This document shows, in pieces, positions 56,965-64,000 of a stretch of DNA of 64,000 nt. The translations under genes and the position numbers were made by a program. The first letter of the stretch is position 1; each line of letters starts with the position of its first letter. The notes below the pieces were generated by a model. The model was not told the origin of the DNA and did not search any database. It saw only the letters and a list, made by a program, of their open reading frames with translations. This DNA comes from Pseudomonas arsenicoxydans. GTDB taxonomy: Bacteria; Pseudomonadota; Gammaproteobacteria; Pseudomonadales; Pseudomonadaceae. The stretch covers positions 186,001 through 250,000 of the forward strand of contig NZ_RCZE01000006.1 in NCBI RefSeq assembly GCF_006438915.1, read 5' to 3'.

Positions 56965-58644
56965 TTACCGCTCATGCACATAAGTACCCGGCGCTGCTTC
57001 GCCGGCGGTGAAGGTTTTGTTGCCGTAAACCGTTGGGGCCTTCTTCAGTTTGCCCGAACGTTCGCCCAGCCATGCGTGCCAGTGCAGCCACCAGGAATCG
57101 GTATGCTTGGTGGAGTTTTCTTGCCAGTCTTCGGCCTTGGCCGGCATGTCGCTGCTGGTCATGTAGCGCGATTTCGGGTTGCCTGGCGGGTTTAGAATGC
57201 TCTGGATATGCCCACTGCTCGACAGTACGAATTCGACCTTGCCGCCAAACAGTTGCGCCGACTTGTAGCAGGACTTCCACGGGGTGATGTGGTCGGTGGT
57301 GCCGGCCAGGCTGTAAATGTCAGCGGTGACTTGTTTCAGGTCGATTGGCGTACCGCACACTTCCAGTGCATCGGGACGGATCAGTGGATTACTTTTGAAC
57401 ATCTCGATCAGGTCGCCGTGAAACGCGGCGGGCAATCGGGTGGTGTCATTGTTCCAGAACAGGATGTCGAACACTGGCGGCTCGTTACCCAGCAGGTAGT
57501 TGTTGACCCAGTAGTTCCAGATCAGATCGTTGGGGCGCATCCAGGCGAAGACTTTCGCCATGTCGCGGCCTTCCAGCACACCGGCCTGATAGGACTGGCG
57601 TTTGGCGGATTCCAGGGTTTGCTCATCAACGAACAGGGCAACGTCGCTGTCCAGGGTGGTGTCCAGCACGCTGACCAGCAGCGTCAGGGCGTTGACCTTT
57701 TTCTCGCCGAGTGCCGCGTAATGACCCAGCAGCGCGGTGCAGGTGATGCCGCCGGAGCAGGCGCCGAGCATGTTGATGTCTTTGCTGCCAGTGATGGCGC
57801 TGACCACATCGACCGCTTCCTTGAGCGCTTCGATGTAGGTCGACAGACCCCACTCGCGCTGTTCCTTGGTCGGGTTGCGCCAGCTGACGATAAAGGTCTG
57901 CACATTGCTGCGCAGGCAGTAGCGCGCCAGGCTCTTTTCCGGGCTCAAGTCGAAGACGTAGAATTTGTTGATCTGTGGAGGCACCACCAGCAGGGGGCGC
58001 TCGAAGACTTGTTCGGTCGTCGGTTTGTACTGGATCAGTTCCAGCACATCGTTGCGGAACACGACAGCGCCTTCGGTCACGCCCAGGCTCTTGCCGACTT
58101 CGAATGCGCCCATGTTGACCTGGCTCGGCATGCCACCGTTGTGCACCATGTCCTTGGCCAGATGCGAAAGGCCATCGAGCAGGCTTTTGCCACCAGTTTC
58201 GAAGAAGCGTTTGACTGCCGCCGGGTTGGCCGCCGTGTTGGTCGGGGCCATGGCTTCGGTCATGAGGTTGATCACGAAGTGCCCGCGAGCGACATCCTTG
58301 GGCGTCAGGTTACTCTCGTCGATCCAGTCGTGGAGCTCCTTGCGCCACGCCAGGTAAGTTTGCAGATAACGTTTATAGAGCGGGTTCTGACTCCACGCCG
58401 GATCGGCGAAGCGACGGTCTTCGGGGGTTGGAAGCAGTTCGGATTTGCCGAACAACACGTTCTTCAGTTCAAGGCCGAAATGGGCAACATGCTTTGCACT
58501 GTGGACCGGTTGTTTGATGGCCTGCCTGAGCACCATGCGAGCAGAAGCCAGTAGATCTTTACCACGCAGCCCAACGACAGGATTCAGCCCTAAAGTGTTT
58601 TCCGAGGCTTGAGATTTCAAGTCATCGTTATTCTTGTTACTCAT
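56965..58644 (-). CDS. phaC1: Class II poly(3-hydroxyalkanoate) synthase 1
   Basis: A 559-residue medium-chain-length PHA synthase. Nucleophile Cys296 lies in LGACSGG; catalytic Asp and His regions are TDHITPW and SGHIQS. About half its residues match PhaC2. ATG at 58644 with GGAG 8 bases upstream. First gene of phaC1-phaZ-phaC2-phaD; a sigma-54 type site and a 17-base palindrome lie upstream. Confidence 0.96.
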   Translation of the reverse strand: MSNKNNDDLKSQASENTLGLNPVVGLRGKDLLASARMVLRQAIKQPVHSAKHVAHFGLELKNVLFGKSELLPTPEDRRFADPAWSQNPLYKRYLQTYLAWRKELHDWIDESNLTPKDVARGHFVINLMTEAMAPTNTAANPAAVKRFFETGGKSLLDGLSHLAKDMVHNGGMPSQVNMGAFEVGKSLGVTEGAVVFRNDVLELIQYKPTTEQVFERPLLVVPPQINKFYVFDLSPEKSLARYCLRSNVQTFIVSWRNPTKEQREWGLSTYIEALKEAVDVVSAITGSKDINMLGACSGGITCTALLGHYAALGEKKVNALTLLVSVLDTTLDSDVALFVDEQTLESAKRQSYQAGVLEGRDMAKVFAWMRPNDLIWNYWVNNYLLGNEPPVFDILFWNNDTTRLPAAFHGDLIEMFKSNPLIRPDALEVCGTPIDLKQVTADIYSLAGTTDHITPWKSCYKSAQLFGGKVEFVLSSSGHIQSILNPPGNPKSRYMTSSDMPAKAEDWQENSTKHTDSWWLHWHAWLGERSGKLKKAPTVYGNKTFTAGEAAPGTYVHER

Positions 58645-58768
58645 CTACGACGCTCCATTGTCCTGAGACGAGTACCTGAGCCTGACTGTGCAGTCACGCA
58701 GCCAATGCCAGGTACTACTGCTCGGGTGACCGTTAATACTGCATCGCTGCTTTTTAGTTCAGAGAGCC

Positions 58769-58784
58769 TGCAGGGAACTTGCCA
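58769..58784 (-). promoter_or_regulatory. Sigma-54 type promoter of phaC1
   Basis: On the minus strand TGGCAAGTTCCCTGCA has GG and GC 10 bases apart and differs from TGGCACGNNNNTTGCW at two fixed positions. Start point expected near 58758, leaving a leader of about 114 bases. A -24/-12 site before phaC1 has been described in P. aeruginosa. Confidence 0.6.
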
Positions 58785-58822
58785 GATCCATTGGTTACCC
58801 GAGTTTAATTTTTTTCGCAAGC

Positions 58823-58839
58823 GGGCCAATCATTGGCCC
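58823..58839. promoter_or_regulatory. Perfect palindrome upstream of the phaC1 promoter
   Basis: GGGCCAATCATTGGCCC has 8-bp arms around one base. It lies about 40 bases upstream of the -24 element and 62 bases after the DUF971 stop. It has no T-run on the side needed for a terminator of that gene. A regulator site is plausible. Confidence 0.5.
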
Positions 58840-58901
58840 TGAGGCGAAGCATTCAAACAGATGAAATTAGAAAATGCCCTCTAAAGAGCAAGAGCCCTGA
58901 G

Positions 58902-59279
58902 TTAGAGCATCAGCTTGACCACGGATTCGTTCGGATCGCGGGTTTTTCCGGCGGCTTTCAGCTCGGCGAGATAGTCTTCCCAGAGTGCGTCATAACGTCG
59001 CGCCAGTTCGTAGAGGTATTCCCAAGTGAACAGGCCGCTGTCGTGGCCGTCGTCGAAGGTCAACTTCAGTGCGTACTGACCGGCCGGTTCTACCTTGCTC
59101 AGGCCGACGTTGATCTTGCCAAATTGCAGGATGGGTTTGCCGTGGCCCTGGACCTCGGCGGAGGGAGAGTGTACGCGCAGGAACTCGGCGGGCAGGTGAT
59201 ATTCCTCGCCGGACGCGTATTTCAGCGACAGGGTTTTCGAGGCTTTGTGCAGTTTGATGTCGGTGGGGAGTTGGGTCAT
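58902..59279 (-). CDS. DUF971 (gamma-butyrobetaine hydroxylase-like N-terminal) protein
   Basis: A 125-residue protein made of the DUF971/GBBH-like_N domain only. Family pattern: LKYASGEEYHLPAEFLRVHSPSAEVQGHG, then GLFTWEYLYELARRYDALW near the end. ATG 59279 is chosen over the in-frame TTG 3 codons earlier. Such stand-alone domains occur in many proteobacteria; a metal or FeS-related role has been suggested but is not shown. Adjacent to hslVU, the usual place in Pseudomonas. Confidence 0.85.
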   Translation of the reverse strand: MTQLPTDIKLHKASKTLSLKYASGEEYHLPAEFLRVHSPSAEVQGHGKPILQFGKINVGLSKVEPAGQYALKLTFDDGHDSGLFTWEYLYELARRYDALWEDYLAELKAAGKTRDPNESVVKLML

Positions 59280-59314
59280 GACCGGCAATCCATTTGTGTG
59301 GGTGAGCTCGGTTC

Positions 59315-59407
59315 AAATGTGGGAGCGGGCTTGCTCGCGAAGAGGCCTAAACATTCAACATCAACGTTGAATGTCAGACCGCTTTCGCGAGCAAGCCCGC
59401 TCCCACA
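59315..59407. repeat. REPIN, family A (GTGGGAGC ends outward)
   Basis: AAATGTGGGAGCGGGC..GCGAAGAGG and CCGCTTTCGCGAGC..CCCACAG are inverted. The spacer ACATTCAACATCAACGTTGAATGT is itself a hairpin. It lies between hslU and the DUF971 gene. Confidence 0.9.
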
Positions 59408-59433
59408 GGTCCGCGTTCACCTGTAAGTATGGC

Positions 59434-60774
59434 TTACAGGATATAACGGGACAGGTCTTCGTTCTGTGCCAATTCGCCCAAGTGGCTATTGACGTAGTCG
59501 GCGTCGATCATGATCACCTTGCCGTCATGGGCGCTGGCCAGGTCACCGGCGCTGAACGACACCTCTTCAAGCAGACGCTCGAGCAAGGTGTGCAGGCGAC
59601 GGGCACCGATGTTCTCGGTCTTCTCGTTGACCTGCCAGGCGATCTCGGCAATGCGCTTGATGCCGCTTGGATGGAACTCGATACCCAGGCCTTCAGTTTT
59701 CAGCAGGGCGCAATACTGCTCGGTGAGCGAGGCATGCGGTTCGCTGAGAATGCGTTCGAAGTCTTCCGGTGTCAGTGCCTTGAGCTCGACACGAATCGGC
59801 AGGCGGCCTTGCAGCTCCGGCACCAGGTCGCTCGGCTTGCTCAGGTGGAATGCACCGGAGGCAATGAACAGGATGTGGTCGGTCTTGACCATGCCCAGCT
59901 TGGTGTTGACGGTGCAGCCTTCGATCAGCGGCAGCAAGTCACGCTGTACGCCTTCACGGGACACGTCGATGCCGCCGGAGTTGCCGCGCTTGGCGACCTT
60001 GTCGATTTCGTCGATGAACACGATGCCGTGCTGCTCGACCGCTTCCAGGGCCTTGGCCTTCAACTCTTCTTCGTTGACCAGACGGCCGGCTTCTTCGTCA
60101 CGCACCAGTTTCAGCGCTTCCTTGACCTTGAGCTTGCGGCTTTTCTTTTTGCCCTTGCCCATGTTGGCAAACAGGCTCTGCAACTGGTTGGTCATTTCTT
60201 CCATGCCCGGTGGCGCGGAGATGTCGACGCCGGCCACGTCGGCGACTTCGATTTCGATCTCCTTGTCATCCAGCTGACCTTCGCGCAGGCGCTTGCGGAA
60301 CAGCTGACGGGTGTTGGAATCGGTGGCCGATCCGGCGTCTTCGTTACTGAAACCCATGCGAGCCGGTGGCAGCAGGGCGTCGAGGATACGGTCTTCGGCA
60401 GCGTCTTCGGCGCGATGGCGAACCTTGGTCATTTCCTGTTCGCGCAGCAGCTTGATGGCCGCGTCAGCCAGGTCACGAATGATCGATTCAACGTCACGGC
60501 CAACATAGCCGACTTCGGTGAACTTGGTCGCTTCGACCTTGATGAACGGCGCGTTGGCGAGTTTGGCCAGGCGGCGAGCGATCTCGGTTTTACCGACGCC
60601 GGTCGGGCCGATCATCAGGATGTTCTTGGGGGTTACTTCAACGCGCAGCTCTTCCGGCAGCTGCATCCGGCGCCAGCGGTTACGCAGCGCGATGGCGACG
60701 GCGCGCTTGGCATCGTCCTGGCCGATGATATGGCGATTGAGTTCGTGGACGATTTCACGGGGAGTCATGGACAT
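59434..60774 (-). CDS. hslU: ATP-dependent protease ATPase subunit HslU
   Basis: A 446-residue AAA+ unfoldase that feeds HslV. Walker [10 protein letters not shown] is near residue 56, the pore motif region [10 protein letters not shown] follows (pore GYVGRD), the I domain spans about 110-240 and Walker [13 protein letters not shown] is near 250. The start MSMTPREI is the usual Pseudomonas N-terminus; the inner Met two codons later is possible. It lies 55 bases after hslV. Confidence 0.97.
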   Translation of the reverse strand: MSMTPREIVHELNRHIIGQDDAKRAVAIALRNRWRRMQLPEELRVEVTPKNILMIGPTGVGKTEIARRLAKLANAPFIKVEATKFTEVGYVGRDVESIIRDLADAAIKLLREQEMTKVRHRAEDAAEDRILDALLPPARMGFSNEDAGSATDSNTRQLFRKRLREGQLDDKEIEIEVADVAGVDISAPPGMEEMTNQLQSLFANMGKGKKKSRKLKVKEALKLVRDEEAGRLVNEEELKAKALEAVEQHGIVFIDEIDKVAKRGNSGGIDVSREGVQRDLLPLIEGCTVNTKLGMVKTDHILFIASGAFHLSKPSDLVPELQGRLPIRVELKALTPEDFERILSEPHASLTEQYCALLKTEGLGIEFHPSGIKRIAEIAWQVNEKTENIGARRLHTLLERLLEEVSFSAGDLASAHDGKVIMIDADYVNSHLGELAQNEDLSRYIL

Positions 60775-60829
60775 AGTAATTGGCGGTCCTCAGGTAAAAG
60801 TGAGCCGTGGCGCGGTGGCCAAAACAGGC

Positions 60830-61360
60830 TTACTCAGCGAGGTCCTGCTCCTCAATGGTGAAGGTGTGGTTGGTGAATACACAGATGTCGCCGGCGATGC
60901 CGAGGGCGGTTTCGACGATTTCCCGGGCCGACAGGTCGGTCTTCTTCAGCAGTGCGCTGGCAGCGGCCTGGGCGTAACCGCCGCCGGAACCCATGGCGAT
61001 CAGGCCTTCTTCGGGCTCAACCACATCGCCGTTACCGGTGATGATCAGGGAGGCATCTTTGTTGGCGACTGCGAGCATGGCTTCAAGGCGGCTGAGCGAA
61101 CGGTCGGTGCGCCATTCTTTGGCGAGTTCGACGGCAGCGCGAACCAGGTGACCTTGGTGCTTCTCAAGCTGGCCTTCGAAACGTTCGAAGAGGGTGAAGG
61201 CGTCAGCGGTGGCCCCGGCAAAACCGGCGATAACCTGGCCGTGGTACAGGCGGCGAACTTTCTTCGCGTTGCCTTTCATCACGGTATTGCCGAGAGAAAC
61301 CTGGCCGTCGCCGCCCATGACGACTTTGCCGTGGCGGCGAACTGAAACGATGGTGGTCAA
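60830..61360 (-). CDS. hslV: ATP-dependent protease peptidase subunit HslV
   Basis: A 176-residue proteasome-like peptidase. After Met removal the nucleophile is the N-terminal Thr of [17 protein letters not shown] and [14 protein letters not shown] segments are standard. The start codon is TTG (61360), with GGAG 9 bases upstream. First gene of hslVU, under a heat-shock type promoter at 61406-61433. Confidence 0.97.
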   Translation of the reverse strand: MTTIVSVRRHGKVVMGGDGQVSLGNTVMKGNAKKVRRLYHGQVIAGFAGATADAFTLFERFEGQLEKHQGHLVRAAVELAKEWRTDRSLSRLEAMLAVANKDASLIITGNGDVVEPEEGLIAMGSGGGYAQAAASALLKKTDLSAREIVETALGIAGDICVFTNHTFTIEEQDLAE

Positions 61361-61405
61361 GGGAGAGTCTCCACGCAGCGGGGCGAAAATGCCTTATGCC
61401 AACTC

Positions 61406-61433
61406 ATATGGGGGTGGTGGAGCGTTTTTCAAC
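61406..61433 (-). promoter_or_regulatory. RpoH (sigma-32) promoter of hslVU
   Basis: On the minus strand GTTGAA is followed after 14 bases by CCCCATAT, a near-consensus heat-shock promoter (CTTGAA-N13/14-CCCCATNT). The start point would lie near 61398, about 38 bases before the TTG of hslV. Confidence 0.8.
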
Positions 61434-61496
61434 TGCGGGGCGGGAGAGGGGACGAGTGGTGCTAGTCAGGTGGGAGCTGTGGTGTTTGCCAGGGCC

Positions 61497-61564
61497 CCTT
61501 CGCGAGCAAGCCCGCACCCACCTTGGAATGCGGTCAAATGTGGGAGCGGGCTTGCTCGCGAAGA
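61497..61564. repeat. REPIN, family A, short and diverged
   Basis: CCTTCGCGAGCAAGCCCGC continues ACCCACCTTGG instead of TCCCACATT, and the right arm AATGTGGGAGCGGGC..CGCGAAG is canonical. The spacer is only about 8 bases. It lies between hslV and the SPOR gene. Confidence 0.85.
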
Positions 61565-61590
61565 ACGATGACGCGGTGTCTCTGACGTGA

Positions 61591-62298
61591 TCAGCGGCTC
61601 TGGCGTTGTTGTAACAACAGGTTGCTAAACCCGGCGCCGGCCAATTGTTTCTGCGCCGTTGTCAGTTGTTCGCGGTTGCTGAACGGTCCGACCAACACGC
61701 GATACCACGTCTCATCCTTCACCGTGCCGGACTCAACCGCCACCGCCTGACCCAACAGAATGATCTGCGCGCGAACCTTGTCCGCGTCAGTCTCCTTGCG
61801 GAACGAACCGGCCTGCAGGAAGAACTTGGTCACTGGCGCCGCTTTGGTGACGGGTGGCGCCGGTGGTGGCGTAATCCCGGCCAGAGCGGCCTGCGCGCGC
61901 GCCGTGTCGATCTTCGCCGCTTCGGCCGGAGTCACCGGCGTGGTCGGAATGGCTGGCACTTGTGGCGTCGGCAGGGTTTTCTCCGGCACGGCATCTGGCG
62001 GCACGATCACTTCCGATTCCGGCAGCAAGGTGTAGAAGTCGTACTTCGGCTTCACCGGTTGCGTCGGGCTCGGCGGGGTCTTGTTGGCCTCGGCGATCTT
62101 GGCTTTCTGTTGCTGTTCCACCTTCTCGCGCTTGACCGTGTCGCTGCCCTTGCCGGGCTCCAGTTTCATCAGGAAGACGATGAACGCGCCAACCGTCAGG
62201 CCGATGGCCATCCACAGCCAGCCCGGGATCGGCTGTTTTGCAGGAGCTTGGTAACGGCTGGCGCCACGCTTGGGTGCAGGTTTTTTCTTGGCAGCCAA
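61591..62298 (-). CDS. SPOR domain protein (FtsN-like)
   Basis: A 235-residue membrane-anchored protein. A basic cytoplasmic N-terminus (AAKKKPAPKRG) is followed by one helix (about residues 26-45), a long Lys/Pro/Thr-rich periplasmic linker and a C-terminal SPOR domain (about 155-233; FFLQAGSFRKETDADKVRAQ) that binds denuded septal peptidoglycan. TTG start 1 base after the argS stop, with GGAG inside argS, so coupled to argS. The layout is that of FtsN, but essentiality cannot be judged from sequence. Confidence 0.88.
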   Translation of the reverse strand: MAAKKKPAPKRGASRYQAPAKQPIPGWLWMAIGLTVGAFIVFLMKLEPGKGSDTVKREKVEQQQKAKIAEANKTPPSPTQPVKPKYDFYTLLPESEVIVPPDAVPEKTLPTPQVPAIPTTPVTPAEAAKIDTARAQAALAGITPPPAPPVTKAAPVTKFFLQAGSFRKETDADKVRAQIILLGQAVAVESGTVKDETWYRVLVGPFSNREQLTTAQKQLAGAGFSNLLLQQRQSR

Positions 62299-62299
62299 C

Positions 62300-64000
62300 T
62301 TACATACGCTCCAGAGTTTCCAGACCCAAGAGTTCCAGGCCTTGCTTGAGAGTGCGGCCGGTCAGCGCGGCGAGGCGCAGACGGCTTTGCATTTGCGCCG
62401 GGGTGTCGGCGCTGAGGATCGGGCAGTTCTCGTAGAAACTGGAGAACAGGCCGGCCACATCGTACAGGTAGGTGCAGAGGATGTGCGGCGTGCCTTTGTC
62501 GGACACGTTGTTGAGGATTTCACCGAACTGCGCCAGTTTGGCGGCCAGTTCATGTTCGTGTTCCGCTTCGAGCACGATCTGGCCTTCGACTTCGCTGAAG
62601 TCCTTGCCCAGTTTGCGGAACACACCAGCGACGCGAGTGTAGGCGTACAGCAAGTACGGCGCGGTGTTGCCTTCGAAATTGAGCATCAGGTCGAAGTTGA
62701 AGCTGTAGTCGCTGGTGCGATGCTTGGACAGGTCGGCATATTTCACCGCGCCAATGCCCACCACCTTGGCGATGTTGCGCAACTCGTCATCAGCCAGCTC
62801 TGGATTCTTGTCTTTCACCAGGGTGTAGGCGCGTTCCTGTGCTTCGGTCAGCAGGTCGATCAGCTTCACGGTGCCGCCATCACGGGTCTTGAACGGACGG
62901 CCGTCTTTACCGTTCATGGTGCCGAAGCCCATGTGTTCCATTTCCATCGGGTGCGTCACGAAGCCGGCCTTGCGCGCCACGGCGAACACTTGCTGGAAGT
63001 GCAGGGCCTGACGCTGGTCGACGAAGTACAGCGCGCGATCAGCCTTGAGCTTGCCGCTGCGATAACGCACGGCCGCCAGGTCGGTGGTGGCGTAGAGATA
63101 GCCGCCGTCAGCCTTGACGATGATCACCGGCAGCGGGTCGCCGTCGGCGTTCTTGAACTCGTCGAGGAACACGCACTGGGCGCCATTGCTCTCGACCAGC
63201 AGGCCGGCGGCCTTGAGGTCGTTAACCACGTTGATCAGGTCGTCGTTGTAAGCGCTTTCGCCCATCACGTCGGCCATGGTCAGTTTGACGTTCAGCAGTT
63301 CGTAGATTTTCTGGCAGTGCGACAGCGAGATGTCTTTGAACTTGGTCCACAGCGCCAGGCAGTCCGGGTCGCCGGCTTGCAGCTTGACCACCAGGCCACG
63401 GGCACGATCAGCAAACTCTTCGGATTCGTCGAAGCGTTGCTTGGCCGCGCGGTAAAAGTTTTCCAGGTCCGACAGCTCGTCGCTGGTGATCGGGTTTTCC
63501 TGCAGGTACGCCATCAGCATGCCGAACTGGGTGCCCCAGTCGCCCACGTGGTTCTGACGGATCACTTCGTCGCCGAGGAACTCCAGAACGCGCGCCACAC
63601 CGTCACCGATGATGGTCGAGCGCAAATGGCCGACGTGCATTTCTTTGGCCAGGTTCGGTGCCGACAGGTCGACCACAGTGCGTTGCACCGGGCCGGCCTT
63701 GCGCACGCCAATGTGTGCGTCGGCCAGTGCGGCGTCGAGGCGAGTGGCCAGGGCATCGGTGTTCTGGAAGAAATTCAGAAAGCCCGGGCCGGCGATTTCG
63801 GTTTTGCTGACGTTTTCATCAGCCGGCAGCGCAGCGATGATCTTCTCGGCCAGGTCACGCGGCTTCATGCCGGCCGGTTTGGCCAGCATCATGGCGATGT
63901 TGCTGGCGAAGTCGCCGTTCTTCTTGTCGCGGGAGTTTTCCACCTGGATCGCCGGCGACAGGCCTTCAGGCAACACACCTTCGTTGACGAGTTGGGTGAT
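62300..64000 (-). CDS. argS: Arginine--tRNA ligase, N-terminus cut by window end
   Basis: Class I aminoacyl-tRNA synthetase charging tRNA-Arg. 566 codons are present and the frame is open to base 64000, so only about the first 10-12 residues are missing. The HIGH-type motif is HVGH in [18 protein letters not shown]. No canonical KMSKS is seen, as is common in ArgRS. The C-terminal anticodon-binding domain (from [16 protein letters not shown]) ends in [22 protein letters not shown]. Followed at once by the SPOR gene. Confidence 0.97.
   Translation of the reverse strand: MTQLVNEGVLPEGLSPAIQVENSRDKKNGDFASNIAMMLAKPAGMKPRDLAEKIIAALPADENVSKTEIAGPGFLNFFQNTDALATRLDAALADAHIGVRKAGPVQRTVVDLSAPNLAKEMHVGHLRSTIIGDGVARVLEFLGDEVIRQNHVGDWGTQFGMLMAYLQENPITSDELSDLENFYRAAKQRFDESEEFADRARGLVVKLQAGDPDCLALWTKFKDISLSHCQKIYELLNVKLTMADVMGESAYNDDLINVVNDLKAAGLLVESNGAQCVFLDEFKNADGDPLPVIIVKADGGYLYATTDLAAVRYRSGKLKADRALYFVDQRQALHFQQVFAVARKAGFVTHPMEMEHMGFGTMNGKDGRPFKTRDGGTVKLIDLLTEAQERAYTLVKDKNPELADDELRNIAKVVGIGAVKYADLSKHRTSDYSFNFDLMLNFEGNTAPYLLYAYTRVAGVFRKLGKDFSEVEGQIVLEAEHEHELAAKLAQFGEILNNVSDKGTPHILCTYLYDVAGLFSSFYENCPILSADTPAQMQSRLRLAALTGRTLKQGLELLGLETLERM

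Noticed and set aside
2971..61564. The many palindromic repeats as a CRISPR array or integron
   Set aside because: Copies are dispersed singly in gaps between genes as inverted pairs without regular spacers or cas/int genes; they fit REP/REPIN elements.

Overview
The window is ordinary-looking core chromosome of a Pseudomonas of the fluorescens group. Evidence: GC-rich coding with strong GC3 bias, a complete hut locus with two hutH paralogues, the class II phaC1-phaZ-phaC2-phaD / phaI-phaF cluster, and many REP-type inverted repeats of the kind typical for P. fluorescens. From memory, gene order follows P. aeruginosa PAO1 from about PA5118 (thiI) to PA5051 (argS). No rRNA, tRNA, prophage, insertion sequence, CRISPR array or defence island was seen.

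Layout. 1-6.2 kb: end of thiI, typA, a cysteine-cluster protein, glgP. 6.4-13.3 kb: a giant DUF2339 membrane protein with its DUF3999 partner, fbp, DUF924. 13.4-16.4 kb: an amino-acid-type dCache chemoreceptor and two small lipoproteins. 16.5-31.4 kb: histidine utilisation, with hutF divergent from hutCD, then hutU, a urocanate-type permease, hutXWV, hutH1, hutH2, hutI, hutG. 31.7-35.3 kb: an orphan choline-type binding protein, two alpha/beta hydrolases and dtd. 35.6-40 kb: mdoGH for periplasmic glucans. 40.2-42.8 kb: a polar amino acid ABC transporter. 43-44.9 kb: an HBM-type chemoreceptor (McpK-like position). 45-51.2 kb, minus strand: ubiE-ubiJ-ubiB, hisI-hisE, tatA-tatB-tatC, rsmE. 51.3-58.6 kb: PHA storage genes. 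58.9-64 kb: a DUF971 protein, hslVU, a SPOR protein and argS (cut by the window end).

How it works together. Histidine and urocanate are imported and taken to glutamate through HutH, HutU, HutI and HutF/HutG. HutC can bind operator-like sites before hutF/hutC and before hutU. The hutU region also holds a sigma-54 type promoter and a CbrB-like inverted repeat. The PHA block makes, coats and degrades medium-chain polyester granules, and a sigma-54 type site precedes phaC1. A very good RpoH-type site precedes hslVU and a good FliA-type site precedes the HBM chemoreceptor.

Most notable: hutH1 encodes a histidine-ammonia-lyase relative in which exactly the Ala-Ser-Gly triad that makes the catalytic MIO group is missing, and the catalytic Tyr is Leu, while hutH2 beside it is intact. 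Next are the distribution and polarity of about eighteen palindromic repeat elements, several of which divide the hut operon into modules, and the uncharacterised DUF2339/DUF3999 pair. I saw no wholly new multi-gene system.
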